DNA of 64,000 nt from Achromobacter xylosoxidans A8 (lineage in GTDB: Bacteria; Pseudomonadota; Gammaproteobacteria; Burkholderiales; Burkholderiaceae_B): positions 2,108,001 to 2,172,000 of the forward strand of contig NC_014640.1 of NCBI RefSeq assembly GCF_000165835.1, in the 5' to 3' direction. Position 1 is the stretch's first letter. The number at the start of each line of letters is the position of its first letter. The translations under genes were made by a program, and so were the position numbers. The notes beneath the pieces are model-generated. The model did not search any database. It saw only the letters and a program-made list of their open reading frames with translations, and was not told where the DNA came from. Shown in pieces: positions 26,291 through 35,779 of this stretch.

Positions 26291-29200
26291 ATGTCCGAAG
26301 AAGCCGTAACAACCCCGCCCCCATTTGTTCACCTGCGCGTACACTCCGAATTCTCGGTCGTGGACGGCCTCGTGCGCATCCCCGACCTCATCAAGCGCGT
26401 GGCCAAGCTGGGCCAGCCCGCAGTCGCCCTGACGGATCTGTCGAACCTGTTCGGCCTGATCAAGTTCTACAAGGGCGCGCGCGGTGCCGGCATCAAGCCG
26501 ATCGCCGGCTGCGATGTCTGGTTGTCCAACGATGACGACCCTGCCAAGCCTTTTCGCCTGTTGCTGCTGGTGCGCAACCATCAGGGCTATCTCAATCTCT
26601 GCGAATTGCTGTCCAAGGCCTTCCTGACAAACCAGGGCAAGGGCCGCGCGGAGATCCGCCGCGAATGGCTGCAGGGACAGGAGGGGCTGATCGCCCTGTC
26701 GGGCGGGCGCGGCGGCGACGTGGGCCAGGCGCTGGACGCCGGCAATGCCGTGTCGGCGCTGGCGCTGGCGCGCCAGTGGGCGCACCTGTTCCCGGGCAGC
26801 TACTACATCGAGTTGCAGCGCGCCGGCATGGACGGCGACGAAGCCTATACCCAGGCCGCCCTGCGCCTGGCGAGCGAGGCCGGCCTGCCGGTGGTGGCGA
26901 CGCATCCGGTGCAGTTCCTGGACGAATTCGAATTCCAGGCGCACGAGGCCCGGGTCTGCATCGCCGAAGGCGAAATCCTGGCCAACCCGCGCCGCGTGCG
27001 CCGGTTCAGCAAGGAGCAGTACCTGCTCAGCTCCGAGGAAATGGCGCGGCGCTTCGCCGACGTGCCCTCGGCGCTGGCCAACACGGTGGAAATCGCCAAG
27101 CGCTGCAATCTCAGCCTGGTGCTGGGCAAGCCGCGCCTGCCCAACTTCCCCACGCCGGAAGGCGTGGGTCTGGACGACTACCTGGTCCAGCTGTCGGAAG
27201 AGGGCCTGGAAAAGCGCATGGAGTTCCTGTTCCCGGACGCCGCCGAACGCGAGTCCAAGCGCGAGCAGTACTACGAACGCCTGCGCTGGGAATGCAAGAC
27301 CATCATCCAGATGGGCTTCCCCGGCTACTTCCTGATCGTGCAGGACTTCATCAACTGGGGCAAGAACAACGGCGTGCCGGTGGGGCCGGGGCGGGGCTCC
27401 GGCGCGGGCTCGCTGGTAGCGTACGCCCTGGGCATTACCGACCTGGATCCGATCCGCTATGACTTGCTGTTCGAGCGCTTCCTGAATCCCGAGCGGGTCT
27501 CCATGCCCGACTTCGATATCGACTTCTGCCAGGACAACCGCGAACGGGTCATCGACTACGTCAAGGAAAAGTACGGCCGCGCCGCCGTGAGCCAGATCGC
27601 CACTTTCGGCACGCTGGGCGCCAAGGCCGTGGTGCGCGACGCCGGACGGGTGCTGGACATGCCCTACATGTTCTGCGACGGCCTGTCCAAGCTGATCCCG
27701 TTCAACCCGATGGATCCCTGGACCCTCGAACGGACCCTGAAGGACGAGCCCGCCTTCAAGGACCGCTACGAGCAGGAAGAGGAAGTGCGCGCGCTGGTGG
27801 ATCTGGCCAAGCCGCTGGAAGGCCTGACCCGCAACATCGGCATGCACGCCGGCGGCGTGCTGATCGCGCCCGGCAAGCTGACCGACTTCTGCCCGCTGTA
27901 TTGCCAGCCCGGCCAGGAAAACAGCGCGGTTTCGCAGTTCGACAAGGATGACGTCGAGGCCGCCGGCCTGGTCAAGTTCGACTTCCTGGGCCTGCGCAAC
28001 CTGACCATCCTGGACTGGGCCGTGCGCTATGTGCGCCAGTTCAACGAGGACAAGCGCGACTTCGACGTCATGGCCCTGGCGCTGGACGATCCGGCCGCCT
28101 ACAAGATCCTGTGCGACGCCAACACAACCGCGGTGTTCCAGCTGGAATCGCGCGGCATGAAGGAACTGCTGAAGAAGCTGCGGCCCAACACCTTCGAAGA
28201 CATCATCGCCATGCTGGCCCTGTATCGACCGGGGCCGCTGGAATCGGGCATGGTGGACGACTTCGTCAACCGCAAGCACGGCCGCGCCGCGGTGGACTAC
28301 TTCCACAACGACCTGGAAAGCACGCTCAAGAGCACCTACGGGGTCATCGTCTACCAAGAACAGGTGATGCTGATCTCGCAGATCATTGGCGGCTACTCGC
28401 TGGGCGGCGCCGACCTTCTGCGCCGCGCCATGGGCAAGAAAAAGCCCGAAGAAATGGCCAAGCACCGCGAGCTGTTCGAGCAGGGCGCCAAGGAAAAGGG
28501 CCATGACCCGGACCTGGCGGTCAAGCTGTTCGATCTGATGGAAAAGTTCGCGGGCTACGGCTTCAACAAGTCGCACTCGGCCGCGTACGCGCTGATCTCG
28601 TACCAGACGGCCTGGCTCAAGGCCTACCATCCGACCGAGTTCCTGGCCGCCACCATGTCCTCGGACATGGACGACACCGACAAGGTCCAGATCTTCTGCC
28701 GCGACGCCCAGGACAATGGCGTCGAGGTGCTGCCGCCGGACGTCAACTTTTCCGGCTATCGCTTTGAACCGGTCGTCGACAAGCACACCAAGAACGGCAA
28801 GCCGCCGCGCACCATGCGCTACGGCCTGGGCGCGGTCAAGGGCACGGGGCAGGGCGCGGTCGAGGACATCCTGCGCGCGCGCAAGGAAGGCGGTCCCTTT
28901 CTGAACCTGTTCGACTTCTGCCGCCGCGTCAGCAAGCAGGCGGTCAACCGCCGCACCATCGAAGCCCTGATCAAGGCCGGCGCCTTCGACACCATCGAAC
29001 CCAACCGGGCGGCGATGCTGGCCTCGGTGCCCACCGCCATGGAAGCCGCCGAGCAGGCGGCGCGCAGCGCCAACCAGGCCTCGCTCTTCGGCGACGACAG
29101 CGGCGACGTGGTGGCAGGCGAACTGGCCAAGGTCGCACCCTGGGATCTGCACAAGAAGCTGACCGAGGAAAAGTCCGCGCTGGGCTATTACTACAGCGGC

Positions 29201-29785
29201 CACCTGTTCGACGCCTGGCGCGATGAAGTGCGCCGCATCGTCCCCATGCAATTGGTGCGGGTCGAACCGCAGCGCGACCTGCAATGGATGTGCGGCGTGC
29301 TGGCCAGCGTGCGCGTCATGATGACTCGCCGCGGCAAAATGGTTTTCGCGGTGCTGGACGACGGCACCGCGCAGGTGGAAATCTCGGTCTTCAACGAGCT
29401 TTACGAAAAGCACCGCAACCGCCTGCGCGAGGACCAGCTCGTGATCGTCCAGGGCAAGGTCAGCAATGACGACTACTCCGGCGGCATGCGCATCGTGGCC
29501 GAACAGCTCTACGACCTGCAACTGGCGCGCGAAGCCCGCGCCAAGTCCCTGCGCGTCAAGCTCAATGGCAGCGCCGACGCCGCCCGCCTGCGGCAGATGC
29601 TGAACCCGTTCCGGGCCGAGCCGGAGAACGGCATTCCCGGCGTGCCGGTCGATATCGTCTATACCAAGAATAATTTCCTGTGCACGGTCCGCCTGGGCGA
29701 GGAGTGGCGCGTCCGCATGGCCGACACGCTGCTCGCCAACCTGAATGAATGGACCAAGCCGGATGGCGTGGAGGTCACCTATTGA
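26291..29785 (+). CDS. dnaE: DNA polymerase III alpha subunit
   Basis: Replicative polymerase of 1164 residues, full length. Order: N-terminal PHP domain (HLRVHSEFSVVDG), polymerase palm with GPGRGSGAGSLVAYALGITDLDP and the catalytic acids in MPDFDIDFCQDNRERVI, fingers with LVKFDFLGLRNLTILDWA, a helix-hairpin-helix region near residue 860, and an OB fold (MCGVLASVRVMMTRRGKMVFAVLDD). Its stop overlaps the start of the next glycosyltransferase by one base, so the LPS cluster downstream is probably read partly from the dnaE promoter. Confidence 0.97.
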   Translation: MSEEAVTTPPPFVHLRVHSEFSVVDGLVRIPDLIKRVAKLGQPAVALTDLSNLFGLIKFYKGARGAGIKPIAGCDVWLSNDDDPAKPFRLLLLVRNHQGYLNLCELLSKAFLTNQGKGRAEIRREWLQGQEGLIALSGGRGGDVGQALDAGNAVSALALARQWAHLFPGSYYIELQRAGMDGDEAYTQAALRLASEAGLPVVATHPVQFLDEFEFQAHEARVCIAEGEILANPRRVRRFSKEQYLLSSEEMARRFADVPSALANTVEIAKRCNLSLVLGKPRLPNFPTPEGVGLDDYLVQLSEEGLEKRMEFLFPDAAERESKREQYYERLRWECKTIIQMGFPGYFLIVQDFINWGKNNGVPVGPGRGSGAGSLVAYALGITDLDPIRYDLLFERFLNPERVSMPDFDIDFCQDNRERVIDYVKEKYGRAAVSQIATFGTLGAKAVVRDAGRVLDMPYMFCDGLSKLIPFNPMDPWTLERTLKDEPAFKDRYEQEEEVRALVDLAKPLEGLTRNIGMHAGGVLIAPGKLTDFCPLYCQPGQENSAVSQFDKDDVEAAGLVKFDFLGLRNLTILDWAVRYVRQFNEDKRDFDVMALALDDPAAYKILCDANTTAVFQLESRGMKELLKKLRPNTFEDIIAMLALYRPGPLESGMVDDFVNRKHGRAAVDYFHNDLESTLKSTYGVIVYQEQVMLISQIIGGYSLGGADLLRRAMGKKKPEEMAKHRELFEQGAKEKGHDPDLAVKLFDLMEKFAGYGFNKSHSAAYALISYQTAWLKAYHPTEFLAATMSSDMDDTDKVQIFCRDAQDNGVEVLPPDVNFSGYRFEPVVDKHTKNGKPPRTMRYGLGAVKGTGQGAVEDILRARKEGGPFLNLFDFCRRVSKQAVNRRTIEALIKAGAFDTIEPNRAAMLASVPTAMEAAEQAARSANQASLFGDDSGDVVAGELAKVAPWDLHKKLTEEKSALGYYYSGHLFDAWRDEVRRIVPMQLVRVEPQRDLQWMCGVLASVRVMMTRRGKMVFAVLDDGTAQVEISVFNELYEKHRNRLREDQLVIVQGKVSNDDYSGGMRIVAEQLYDLQLAREARAKSLRVKLNGSADAARLRQMLNPFRAEPENGIPGVPVDIVYTKNNFLCTVRLGEEWRVRMADTLLANLNEWTKPDGVEVTY

Positions 29786-30882
29786 TGCCTATGCGTATCG
29801 TTCACTCGGAAGCCGCCACCAGCTTTGGCGGTCAGGAAGGCCGGATCTTCAAGGAAATGACGGCCATGCGCGCGCGCGGTCATCATATGGAAGCGATCTG
29901 CCAGCCCAAGGCGCTGTTGGCCGAACGCCTGTCGGACGCCGGCTTTCCGGTGCACACCCTGGAAATGGATGGCGCGGTCAATTACCTGAAGGGCATCGCC
30001 ACCATCCGCGGCATCCTGCGCGCAGGGCGCTTCGACGTGCTCAATACCCACAGCCGGCGCGACACGGTCATCGCGGCGGCCGCCGGCCGGCTGGCGGGGA
30101 CGCCGCTCATCGTGCGGACCCGGCATCTGTCCAACAAGGTGGGATCGCTCTGGTCCTACACCTGTCTGCCGCACAGGGTCACGACGGTCAGTGATCATGT
30201 GCGGCAACACCTCATCGACCGCGGCGTGCCAGCCGGCAAGGTGGCCACCGTCTATTCGCCCATCGTGCTGCCGCCGCCCGTGGAGCGTTCCACACTGCGC
30301 GAAGAGCTAGGCTTGGCCGATGACGACATCGTGGTCGGCTGTGTGGCCGTCATGCGCGCCACCAAGGGCCACAAGGACCTGATCGACGCGATTGCGCCGC
30401 TGATGGCCAGCCGGCCCAAGCTGCACCTGGTGTTCGTCGGCGGCGGTTCGCCGCTGTTCGAGCAGACCCAGGACTATGTGGCCGAGCTGGGTCTGCAGGA
30501 CCGCATCCACCTGATGGGCATGCGGCGCGACGTGCCCAACCTGCTGGCGGGCTTCGACCTCTTCGCCCTGGCGACACAGCAGGAGGCGTCCGGCACGGTC
30601 TACGTCGAGGCGCAGGCCAGCGGCCTGCCCGTGATAGGTACGGACGTGGGCGGCGTGTCGGAAATGTTCCGCGACGGCGAAACCGGCATCCTGGTGCCGC
30701 CCAAGAACCCTGAAGCCCTGACTGCCGCGCTGGTGCGCCTGATCGACGACGCCGATCTGCGGCGGCGCATGGGCGAAGCCGGCCGCAAGATGGTCTGGGA
30801 CGAAGGCGTATTCTCGCCCGCCCGCCTGGCGGAAACCACCGAGGCCGTCTACATCAAATGGCTGGCGGAGCGCGCGGGATGA
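29785..30882 (+). CDS. Glycosyltransferase family 4, LPS core type
   Basis: GT-B fold glycosyltransferase of 365 residues. The N-terminal domain begins RIVHSEAATSFGGQEGRIFKEM, with the donor-side Gly loop. The C-terminal domain has GCVAVMRATKGHKDLIDAI and the EAQASGLPVIGTDVGG nucleotide-sugar motif (E-x7-E-like). The start overlaps the dnaE stop by one base. First of six coupled genes likely to build the LPS core. Donor and acceptor are unknown. Confidence 0.88.
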   Translation: MPMRIVHSEAATSFGGQEGRIFKEMTAMRARGHHMEAICQPKALLAERLSDAGFPVHTLEMDGAVNYLKGIATIRGILRAGRFDVLNTHSRRDTVIAAAAGRLAGTPLIVRTRHLSNKVGSLWSYTCLPHRVTTVSDHVRQHLIDRGVPAGKVATVYSPIVLPPPVERSTLREELGLADDDIVVGCVAVMRATKGHKDLIDAIAPLMASRPKLHLVFVGGGSPLFEQTQDYVAELGLQDRIHLMGMRRDVPNLLAGFDLFALATQQEASGTVYVEAQASGLPVIGTDVGGVSEMFRDGETGILVPPKNPEALTAALVRLIDDADLRRRMGEAGRKMVWDEGVFSPARLAETTEAVYIKWLAERAG

Positions 30883-31727
30883 ATGCGCCCAACGTCCCGG
30901 TGCTGATGTATCACCACGTCACGCCGGCCGGCGGCATGATCGCCGCGACGCCCGAGGTGTTCGAGGTGCAGATCGCGCGCCTGGCGCGCGCCGGCTACCA
31001 GTCTTTGTCCGCCGACCAGTTCGCGGCTTACCTGGCGGGCGGCGCCGCGCCCGAGCGCTCGGTGCTGATCACCTTCGACGATGGCTACCTGAACAACTGG
31101 GTGCACGCGCATCCGGTGCTGGCGCGCCACGGCATGCGTGCCGTGCTGTTCACCATCACCGGCTGGATCGGCGACGGGCCGGTCCGCCCGCATGCCGGCC
31201 AGGGCGGCCCCTTGCCCGCCACGCCCGACCACGACGCCTGCAAGCAACTGGTGGCGACGGGCCGTGCCGACGAGGCCATGCTGCGCTGGAGCGAGATCGA
31301 AGCCATGCAGGCGGCGGGTACCTTCGAATTCCATTCCCACACGCATACCCATACGCGCTGGGATAAGGTCTGCGGCGCTGATGAGGACGCCAAGCGCGCC
31401 CATATCGCCCAGGAGCTGCAGGATTCCCGCGACACTCTGACGCGCCGCCTCGGAGCGGTCAGCGACCACCTCTGCTGGCCGCAAGGCTACTTCGATGCGG
31501 ACTACGTGGCCGCGGCGCGGGCCGCCGGATTCCGGCACTTGTACACTACCGACCCTTTCGGCCAGAACACCCCCGGCGCGGATCCCGAACACATTTATCG
31601 TTTCGCGGTGCGCAACCAGGGCGGCTCCTGGCTGAACCGGCGCATCTGGCTGTCGCGCGATCCCTTCTGGGGGCCGCGCTTTCATGCCTGGAAAGCCTGG
31701 AAAAAGCGTCTCAGGAATCGCGGATGA
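30879..31727 (+). CDS. Polysaccharide deacetylase family protein
   Basis: NodB-type carbohydrate deacetylase of 282 residues. Motif 1 LITFDDGYLNN supplies catalytic base and metal Asp; motif 2 HSHTHTHTRW supplies metal His. YLTTDPFGQ lies in the C-terminal part. No signal peptide, so it would act on a cytoplasmic lipid-linked sugar. ATGA overlap with the preceding GT4 and with the following GT2. In a core cluster the natural role is to turn an N-acetylhexosamine into a free amino sugar; this is inference. Confidence 0.88.
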   Translation: MNAPNVPVLMYHHVTPAGGMIAATPEVFEVQIARLARAGYQSLSADQFAAYLAGGAAPERSVLITFDDGYLNNWVHAHPVLARHGMRAVLFTITGWIGDGPVRPHAGQGGPLPATPDHDACKQLVATGRADEAMLRWSEIEAMQAAGTFEFHSHTHTHTRWDKVCGADEDAKRAHIAQELQDSRDTLTRRLGAVSDHLCWPQGYFDADYVAAARAAGFRHLYTTDPFGQNTPGADPEHIYRFAVRNQGGSWLNRRIWLSRDPFWGPRFHAWKAWKKRLRNRG

Positions 31728-32476
31728 AGCTATCAGTCATCATCATCACCAAGAACGAGGTGGCGAACATTGCCGCCTGCATCAAGTCCGTGGCCTTCGC
31801 CGATGAGTTCATCGTGGTGGACTCGGGCAGCACCGACGGCACCGTCGAAGTCGCGCGCGCCCTGGGCGCCAGGGTGGAAGTCACCCCGGACTGGCCCGGC
31901 TTCGGCCCGCAGAAGAACCGCGCGCTGGATCTGGCGACGGGCGACTGGGTGCTGTCCATCGACGCCGACGAGCGCGTCACGCCGGAGCTGGCCCAGGAAA
32001 TCCAGGAAGCGCTGCGCGCGCCGCGCGCCGATGCCTACGAGATTGCGCGCCTGTCGAATTTCTGCGGCCGCGACATCCGCCACAGCGGCTGGTGGCCCGA
32101 CTACGTGCTGCGCCTGTTCAAGCGCGGCACGGCGCGTTTCAACGACGTCGCCGTGCATGAGCGGGTGGTGCCGGCCAACGGCAAGCCGCTGCAGATGCGC
32201 GGCTATTTCCACCACTATCCCTACGACAACCTGGATGCGCTGATCACCAAGGTCAACCGCTATTCTTCCGACGCCGCCGCCATGATGTACGCCAAGGGGC
32301 GGCGCACCTCGGTCTTCGGCGCGCTGGGCCATGGCTTCTGGACCTTTGTGCGGATCTATCTGATCCGGCGCGGCTTCCTGGACGGCAAGCACGGCCTGGT
32401 GCTGGCGGTCGTGGCCTCGGCCGGCAGCTTCTTCCGCTATTCGAAGCTGATGTTCCTGGCCGAGAAGAAGAAGTGA
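31724..32476 (+). CDS. Glycosyltransferase family 2, WaaE/KdtX-like
   Basis: GT-A fold glycosyltransferase of 250 residues resembling LPS core beta-1,4-glucosyltransferases. It starts LSVIIITKNEVANI, has VDSGSTDGTVEVA and the metal-binding DADE in VLSIDADERVTPE. A later RHSGWWPDYVLRLFKRG and a C-terminal hydrophobic segment are typical of this subgroup. ATGA overlap at the start and GTGA overlap at the end. Confidence 0.88.
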   Translation: MKLSVIIITKNEVANIAACIKSVAFADEFIVVDSGSTDGTVEVARALGARVEVTPDWPGFGPQKNRALDLATGDWVLSIDADERVTPELAQEIQEALRAPRADAYEIARLSNFCGRDIRHSGWWPDYVLRLFKRGTARFNDVAVHERVVPANGKPLQMRGYFHHYPYDNLDALITKVNRYSSDAAAMMYAKGRRTSVFGALGHGFWTFVRIYLIRRGFLDGKHGLVLAVVASAGSFFRYSKLMFLAEKKK

Positions 32477-33582
32477 AGATCCTCTATACCAACTTCCACG
32501 CTGGCAATGGCGGGGGCCACGTCACCTACATCATCAATCTGGCCAAGGCCCTGTCCAAGGACCACCAGATCACGATCGCGGCGCCGGCCACCAGCCGCCT
32601 GTACCGCTACGCCAAGGCGATTCCGGGGGTGACGGTCGAGGACATGCAGTACACCACGCGGCCTTCGTCCTGGTTCAAGGACCGTGCGCAGTTGCGCCGG
32701 CTGATCAAGGCCGGCGGCTTCGACATCATCCATGCCAACGGCTCGGCCGACCACAAGCAGGTCATGCTGGCCACGCTGGGCATGCGCCGCCGCCCGCGCA
32801 TCGTCTTCACCAAGCACAACGACCATCCGCTGACGAGCTTCGGCCACAAATTGCGGGTGGCGCTGGCGACCGACCACGCCATCGCGGTCAGCGACTACGT
32901 CCACGGCCTGATGCAGCATTCGCCCTACGGCAAGCGTCCCATCACCACCATCCGCCACGGCATCGACACCAATTTCTTCGCGCCGCCGCCGCCGGAAAGC
33001 CTGGACAAGCTGCGCACCATCTTCTTCGGGCCCGACTGGCAGGGCAAGCTGCTCTTGGGCAGCGCCGGCGGCACCGACTATGACAAGGGCTGGCTGGACC
33101 TGGTGGCCGCGGCGGCAGCCTTGCCGCCGGAAGACCGCGCGCGGGTATTGCTGATGGTGGCGGGCGATCCGCCCAACGAAGCCAAGCTTGCGCGGGTGCG
33201 CGAACTGGGCATGATCGATCAGGTCCGCTTTCCGGGGCTGCTCGATGACGTGCGGGCCGCGCTGGCCTCCTGCCATGCGGGTTTTGTGCTGTCCTATCGC
33301 GAAGCCCTGTCGTTCGCCTGCCGCGAGATCATGGGGCTGGGGCTGCCCGCCCTGGTCAGCGACGCGGGTGGCCTGCCCGAGAACGTCACCGATGGCGTCG
33401 ACGGCTGGATCGTGCCCGCGCGCGACGTCCCCGCCATCACGGCCAAGCTGCGCTTCATGCTGGACCATCCCGACGCCGTGCGTGCCATGGGCGCCCGGGC
33501 GCGGGAAACCAGCCTGCGGGATTTCAATCTGGAACGTTTCGCCGCCGCCACACTGGACGTATACCGACGCACGCTGGGATAA
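32473..33582 (+). CDS. Glycosyltransferase family 4
   Basis: Second GT4 enzyme of the cluster (369 residues), beginning ILYTNFHAGNGGGHVTYI with a Gly-rich acceptor loop. It has IVFTKHNDHPLTSFG and the donor-binding YREALSFACREIMGLGLPALVSDAGG. Start codon GTG at 32473 overlaps the previous stop. Sugar specificity is unknown. Twenty-four bases separate it from the next gene. Confidence 0.87.
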   Translation: MKILYTNFHAGNGGGHVTYIINLAKALSKDHQITIAAPATSRLYRYAKAIPGVTVEDMQYTTRPSSWFKDRAQLRRLIKAGGFDIIHANGSADHKQVMLATLGMRRRPRIVFTKHNDHPLTSFGHKLRVALATDHAIAVSDYVHGLMQHSPYGKRPITTIRHGIDTNFFAPPPPESLDKLRTIFFGPDWQGKLLLGSAGGTDYDKGWLDLVAAAAALPPEDRARVLLMVAGDPPNEAKLARVRELGMIDQVRFPGLLDDVRAALASCHAGFVLSYREALSFACREIMGLGLPALVSDAGGLPENVTDGVDGWIVPARDVPAITAKLRFMLDHPDAVRAMGARARETSLRDFNLERFAAATLDVYRRTLG

Positions 33583-33592
33583 GACCGGGCTT

Positions 33593-33598
33593 TATAAT
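33593..33598 (+). promoter_or_regulatory. Possible -10 box before the second deacetylase
   Basis: A perfect TATAAT ends eight bases before the ATG at 33607. It could start a second transcript inside the cluster with almost no leader. A matching -35 box is not evident. Confidence 0.4.
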
Positions 33599-33606
33599 CT
33601 GTCCCT

Positions 33607-34332
33607 ATGTCTATCCCCATACTCATGTACCACCAGATCGGCGAGCCCAATCCCAAGGGCACGCCGTTCCGCGGCCTGACGGTGCACCCCGACAGCTTTG
33701 CCCGGCAGATGCGCTGGATGCGCAGGCTGGGCTATCGCGGCCTGTCCATGCGCGACGTCATGCCTTATGTGCGCGGCGAACGCCAGGGCAAGGTATTCGG
33801 CATCACGTTCGACGACGGCTACCGCAACGTGCACCACAACGCCATGCCGGTGCTGAGCGAACTGGGTTTCACCGCCACCAACTACTTCGTGGCGCGCCAG
33901 TTCGATGGCGGCAACGTGTGGGATCTGGAAAAAGGCATTCCGTTTTCGGCGCTGATGACCGTGAACGAAATGCGGGAATGGGCCCAGGCCGGCAACGAAG
34001 TCGGTTCGCACACGCTGGACCACGTGCACTTGCCCCAGATGTCGCCCGACGAGGCCCGCCGCCAGATCGTCCAGTCCAAGGACGAACTGGAACAGGCGCT
34101 GGGCGCGCCGGTCACCGCCTTCTGCTATCCCTACGGCGACCACGGCCCCGAACACCGCGCGATGGCGCGCGAGGCCGGCTACGACAACGCCACGTTGACC
34201 CAGCGCGGCCTGGCGGCTGCCTCGGACGATCCCTACGGGTTGCCGCGAGTCACAGTCTCGCGTTCCACCAACATCATCCGTTTCCTGCAGAAGTGCCTGA
34301 CCCGGTATGAAGACTCCCGCCGGCGCGGCTGA
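33607..34332 (+). CDS. Polysaccharide deacetylase family protein (second copy in cluster)
   Basis: NodB-type deacetylase of 241 residues, clearly different from the one at 30879. Motif 1 is GITFDDGYRNV, motif 2 is VGSHTLDHVHLPQM, and motif 3 is FCYPYGDHGPEH. No signal peptide. It starts MSIPILMYHQIGE, as many LPS-cluster deacetylases do. The last 26 bases overlap the next glycosyltransferase gene. Confidence 0.88.
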   Translation: MSIPILMYHQIGEPNPKGTPFRGLTVHPDSFARQMRWMRRLGYRGLSMRDVMPYVRGERQGKVFGITFDDGYRNVHHNAMPVLSELGFTATNYFVARQFDGGNVWDLEKGIPFSALMTVNEMREWAQAGNEVGSHTLDHVHLPQMSPDEARRQIVQSKDELEQALGAPVTAFCYPYGDHGPEHRAMAREAGYDNATLTQRGLAAASDDPYGLPRVTVSRSTNIIRFLQKCLTRYEDSRRRG

Positions 34333-35455
34333 GCGGCGGCTGCGCATCGCGCTGCTGGTTGACCGCTTCGGCAATCGCTTTGGCGGCGCGGAAGCCTATG
34401 GCGTGGAATTGATGCGGGTGCTGGGCCAGCGCCATGACGTATCCATCGTGGCGCGCGACTTCGACAGCGACTTGCCGTTTCCCTTCCTGCCCGTACGCTT
34501 TCCGAGCTGGCTGCCCAGCTGGATGCGGGTGCTGTATTTCGCCTGGCGCGCCGACCGCCTGACCCGTGGCCGCTATGACATCGTGCATTCGCACATGAAC
34601 GGCTGGGCCGGCGAAATCCAGGTCATGCACGTGACGCCGGTGCGCTACAACCGGCTGACCCGCGTCAAGCCCTTGCAGCGTCTGACCGCCTGGCTCAGCC
34701 CGCGCCTGGCCACCTATCTGGTGCTGGAAAAGCTGCGCGTGCGCCGGGCGCCCGCAAGGCGCGTGGTGGCGGTATCGGGCCTCATCATGGACCAGCTGCA
34801 CCGCAGCTATGGCCCGCAACTGCCGGTCGACATCATCGCGCCCGGGGTCAAGCTGCCGACCGCGGCGCAAATGGAAGGGCGCGAGGCTACCCGCGCCAGC
34901 CTGGGCTGGGACGCAGGCACCATAGGCTGTCTGCTGGTGGCCCGCAATCCCTTGCGCAAGGGATTGCCGGCGCTATTGGACGCCCTGGCGCAACTGCCGC
35001 CGCAGTACCGGTTGCTGGTGGTGGGGGCGGACGAGCCTACCCGCGAACGCGTGCGCGCGGCCGGCGCCATCGCCAGCCGCGTCACTCTGATCGAACCTAC
35101 CCCCGATGTCGCCCGCTACTTCAGCGCCGCCGACATCTACGCGCATCCGACCCTGAACGACAGCTACGGCATGGCGCCATTGGAAGCCATGTCGCACGGA
35201 CTGCCGGTGGTGGTGAGTTCGCCCGCCTATTGCGGCTTTGCGCAGTACCTGTCGGCGGGGAAGGACGCGCTCATCCTGCAGGACCCCCGCGACGGCGCCC
35301 AACTGGCGCAGGCGCTGGAGCGGCTGGGCTCCGAACCGGAATTGCGGGCGGCCCTGACCGAGCGCGGTCTTGAAATCGCCCGCGAGCAAAGTTGGGAAAC
35401 GGTGGCGGCGCGCTACGAGGCGCTGTACCACAAGGTGCTGCAAGAGCGCGGTTGA
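34307..35455 (+). CDS. Glycosyltransferase family 4 (last of LPS core cluster)
   Basis: GT4 enzyme of 382 residues. It starts, after a short polar extension, at RIALLVDRFGNRFGGAEAYGVELM, reminiscent of WaaG-type core glucosyltransferases. NPLRKGLPALLDALAQLP and HPTLNDSYGMAPLEAMSHGLPVVVSS form the donor site. The ATG lies inside the preceding deacetylase gene. It closes the rightward cluster; the next genes run leftward. Confidence 0.87.
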   Translation: MKTPAGAAERRLRIALLVDRFGNRFGGAEAYGVELMRVLGQRHDVSIVARDFDSDLPFPFLPVRFPSWLPSWMRVLYFAWRADRLTRGRYDIVHSHMNGWAGEIQVMHVTPVRYNRLTRVKPLQRLTAWLSPRLATYLVLEKLRVRRAPARRVVAVSGLIMDQLHRSYGPQLPVDIIAPGVKLPTAAQMEGREATRASLGWDAGTIGCLLVARNPLRKGLPALLDALAQLPPQYRLLVVGADEPTRERVRAAGAIASRVTLIEPTPDVARYFSAADIYAHPTLNDSYGMAPLEAMSHGLPVVVSSPAYCGFAQYLSAGKDALILQDPRDGAQLAQALERLGSEPELRAALTERGLEIAREQSWETVAARYEALYHKVLQERG

Positions 35456-35488
35456 GGCGGGCGCGGGTCCGGGCTTGCCGGCTGCGTT

Positions 35489-35779
35489 TCAATGGCTGGG
35501 TGCCGTGGCCTGTTCGAGTTCGCCCAGCCAGCGGATCGCATGTTCGCGGCCGGTGCCGCACATCTCGGCCTGGGGCTGCAACCCGCCGCAGAAATCCGGC
35601 CGGGATGGCTGGCCGAAAATCGCGCAGCGCATGTCCGGCAGCAGCTGGATACAGGGCACGCCGGCGGGCTTGCCTTGCGGCATGCCAGGAATCGACCGGG
35701 TGATCGACGGCGCGATGCAACAGGCGCCGCAGCCGGGCCGGCATTCCAGCGCGGCGGGCGCCTGTGGGTTCAGACCCAT
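35489..35779 (-). CDS. YkgJ-family cysteine cluster protein
   Basis: Small protein (96 residues) with the UPF0153/YkgJ cysteine pattern: CRPGCGACC near the N-terminus, then Cys in [14 protein letters not shown] and PDFCGG. It is predicted to bind Zn or Fe. ATG at 35779 puts the first cysteine cluster near residue 10, as in relatives; a longer frame upstream lies within the YdcF gene. It overlaps that gene by 10 bases, so the two are coupled. Function is unknown. Confidence 0.82.
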   Translation of the reverse strand: MGLNPQAPAALECRPGCGACCIAPSITRSIPGMPQGKPAGVPCIQLLPDMRCAIFGQPSRPDFCGGLQPQAEMCGTGREHAIRWLGELEQATAPSH

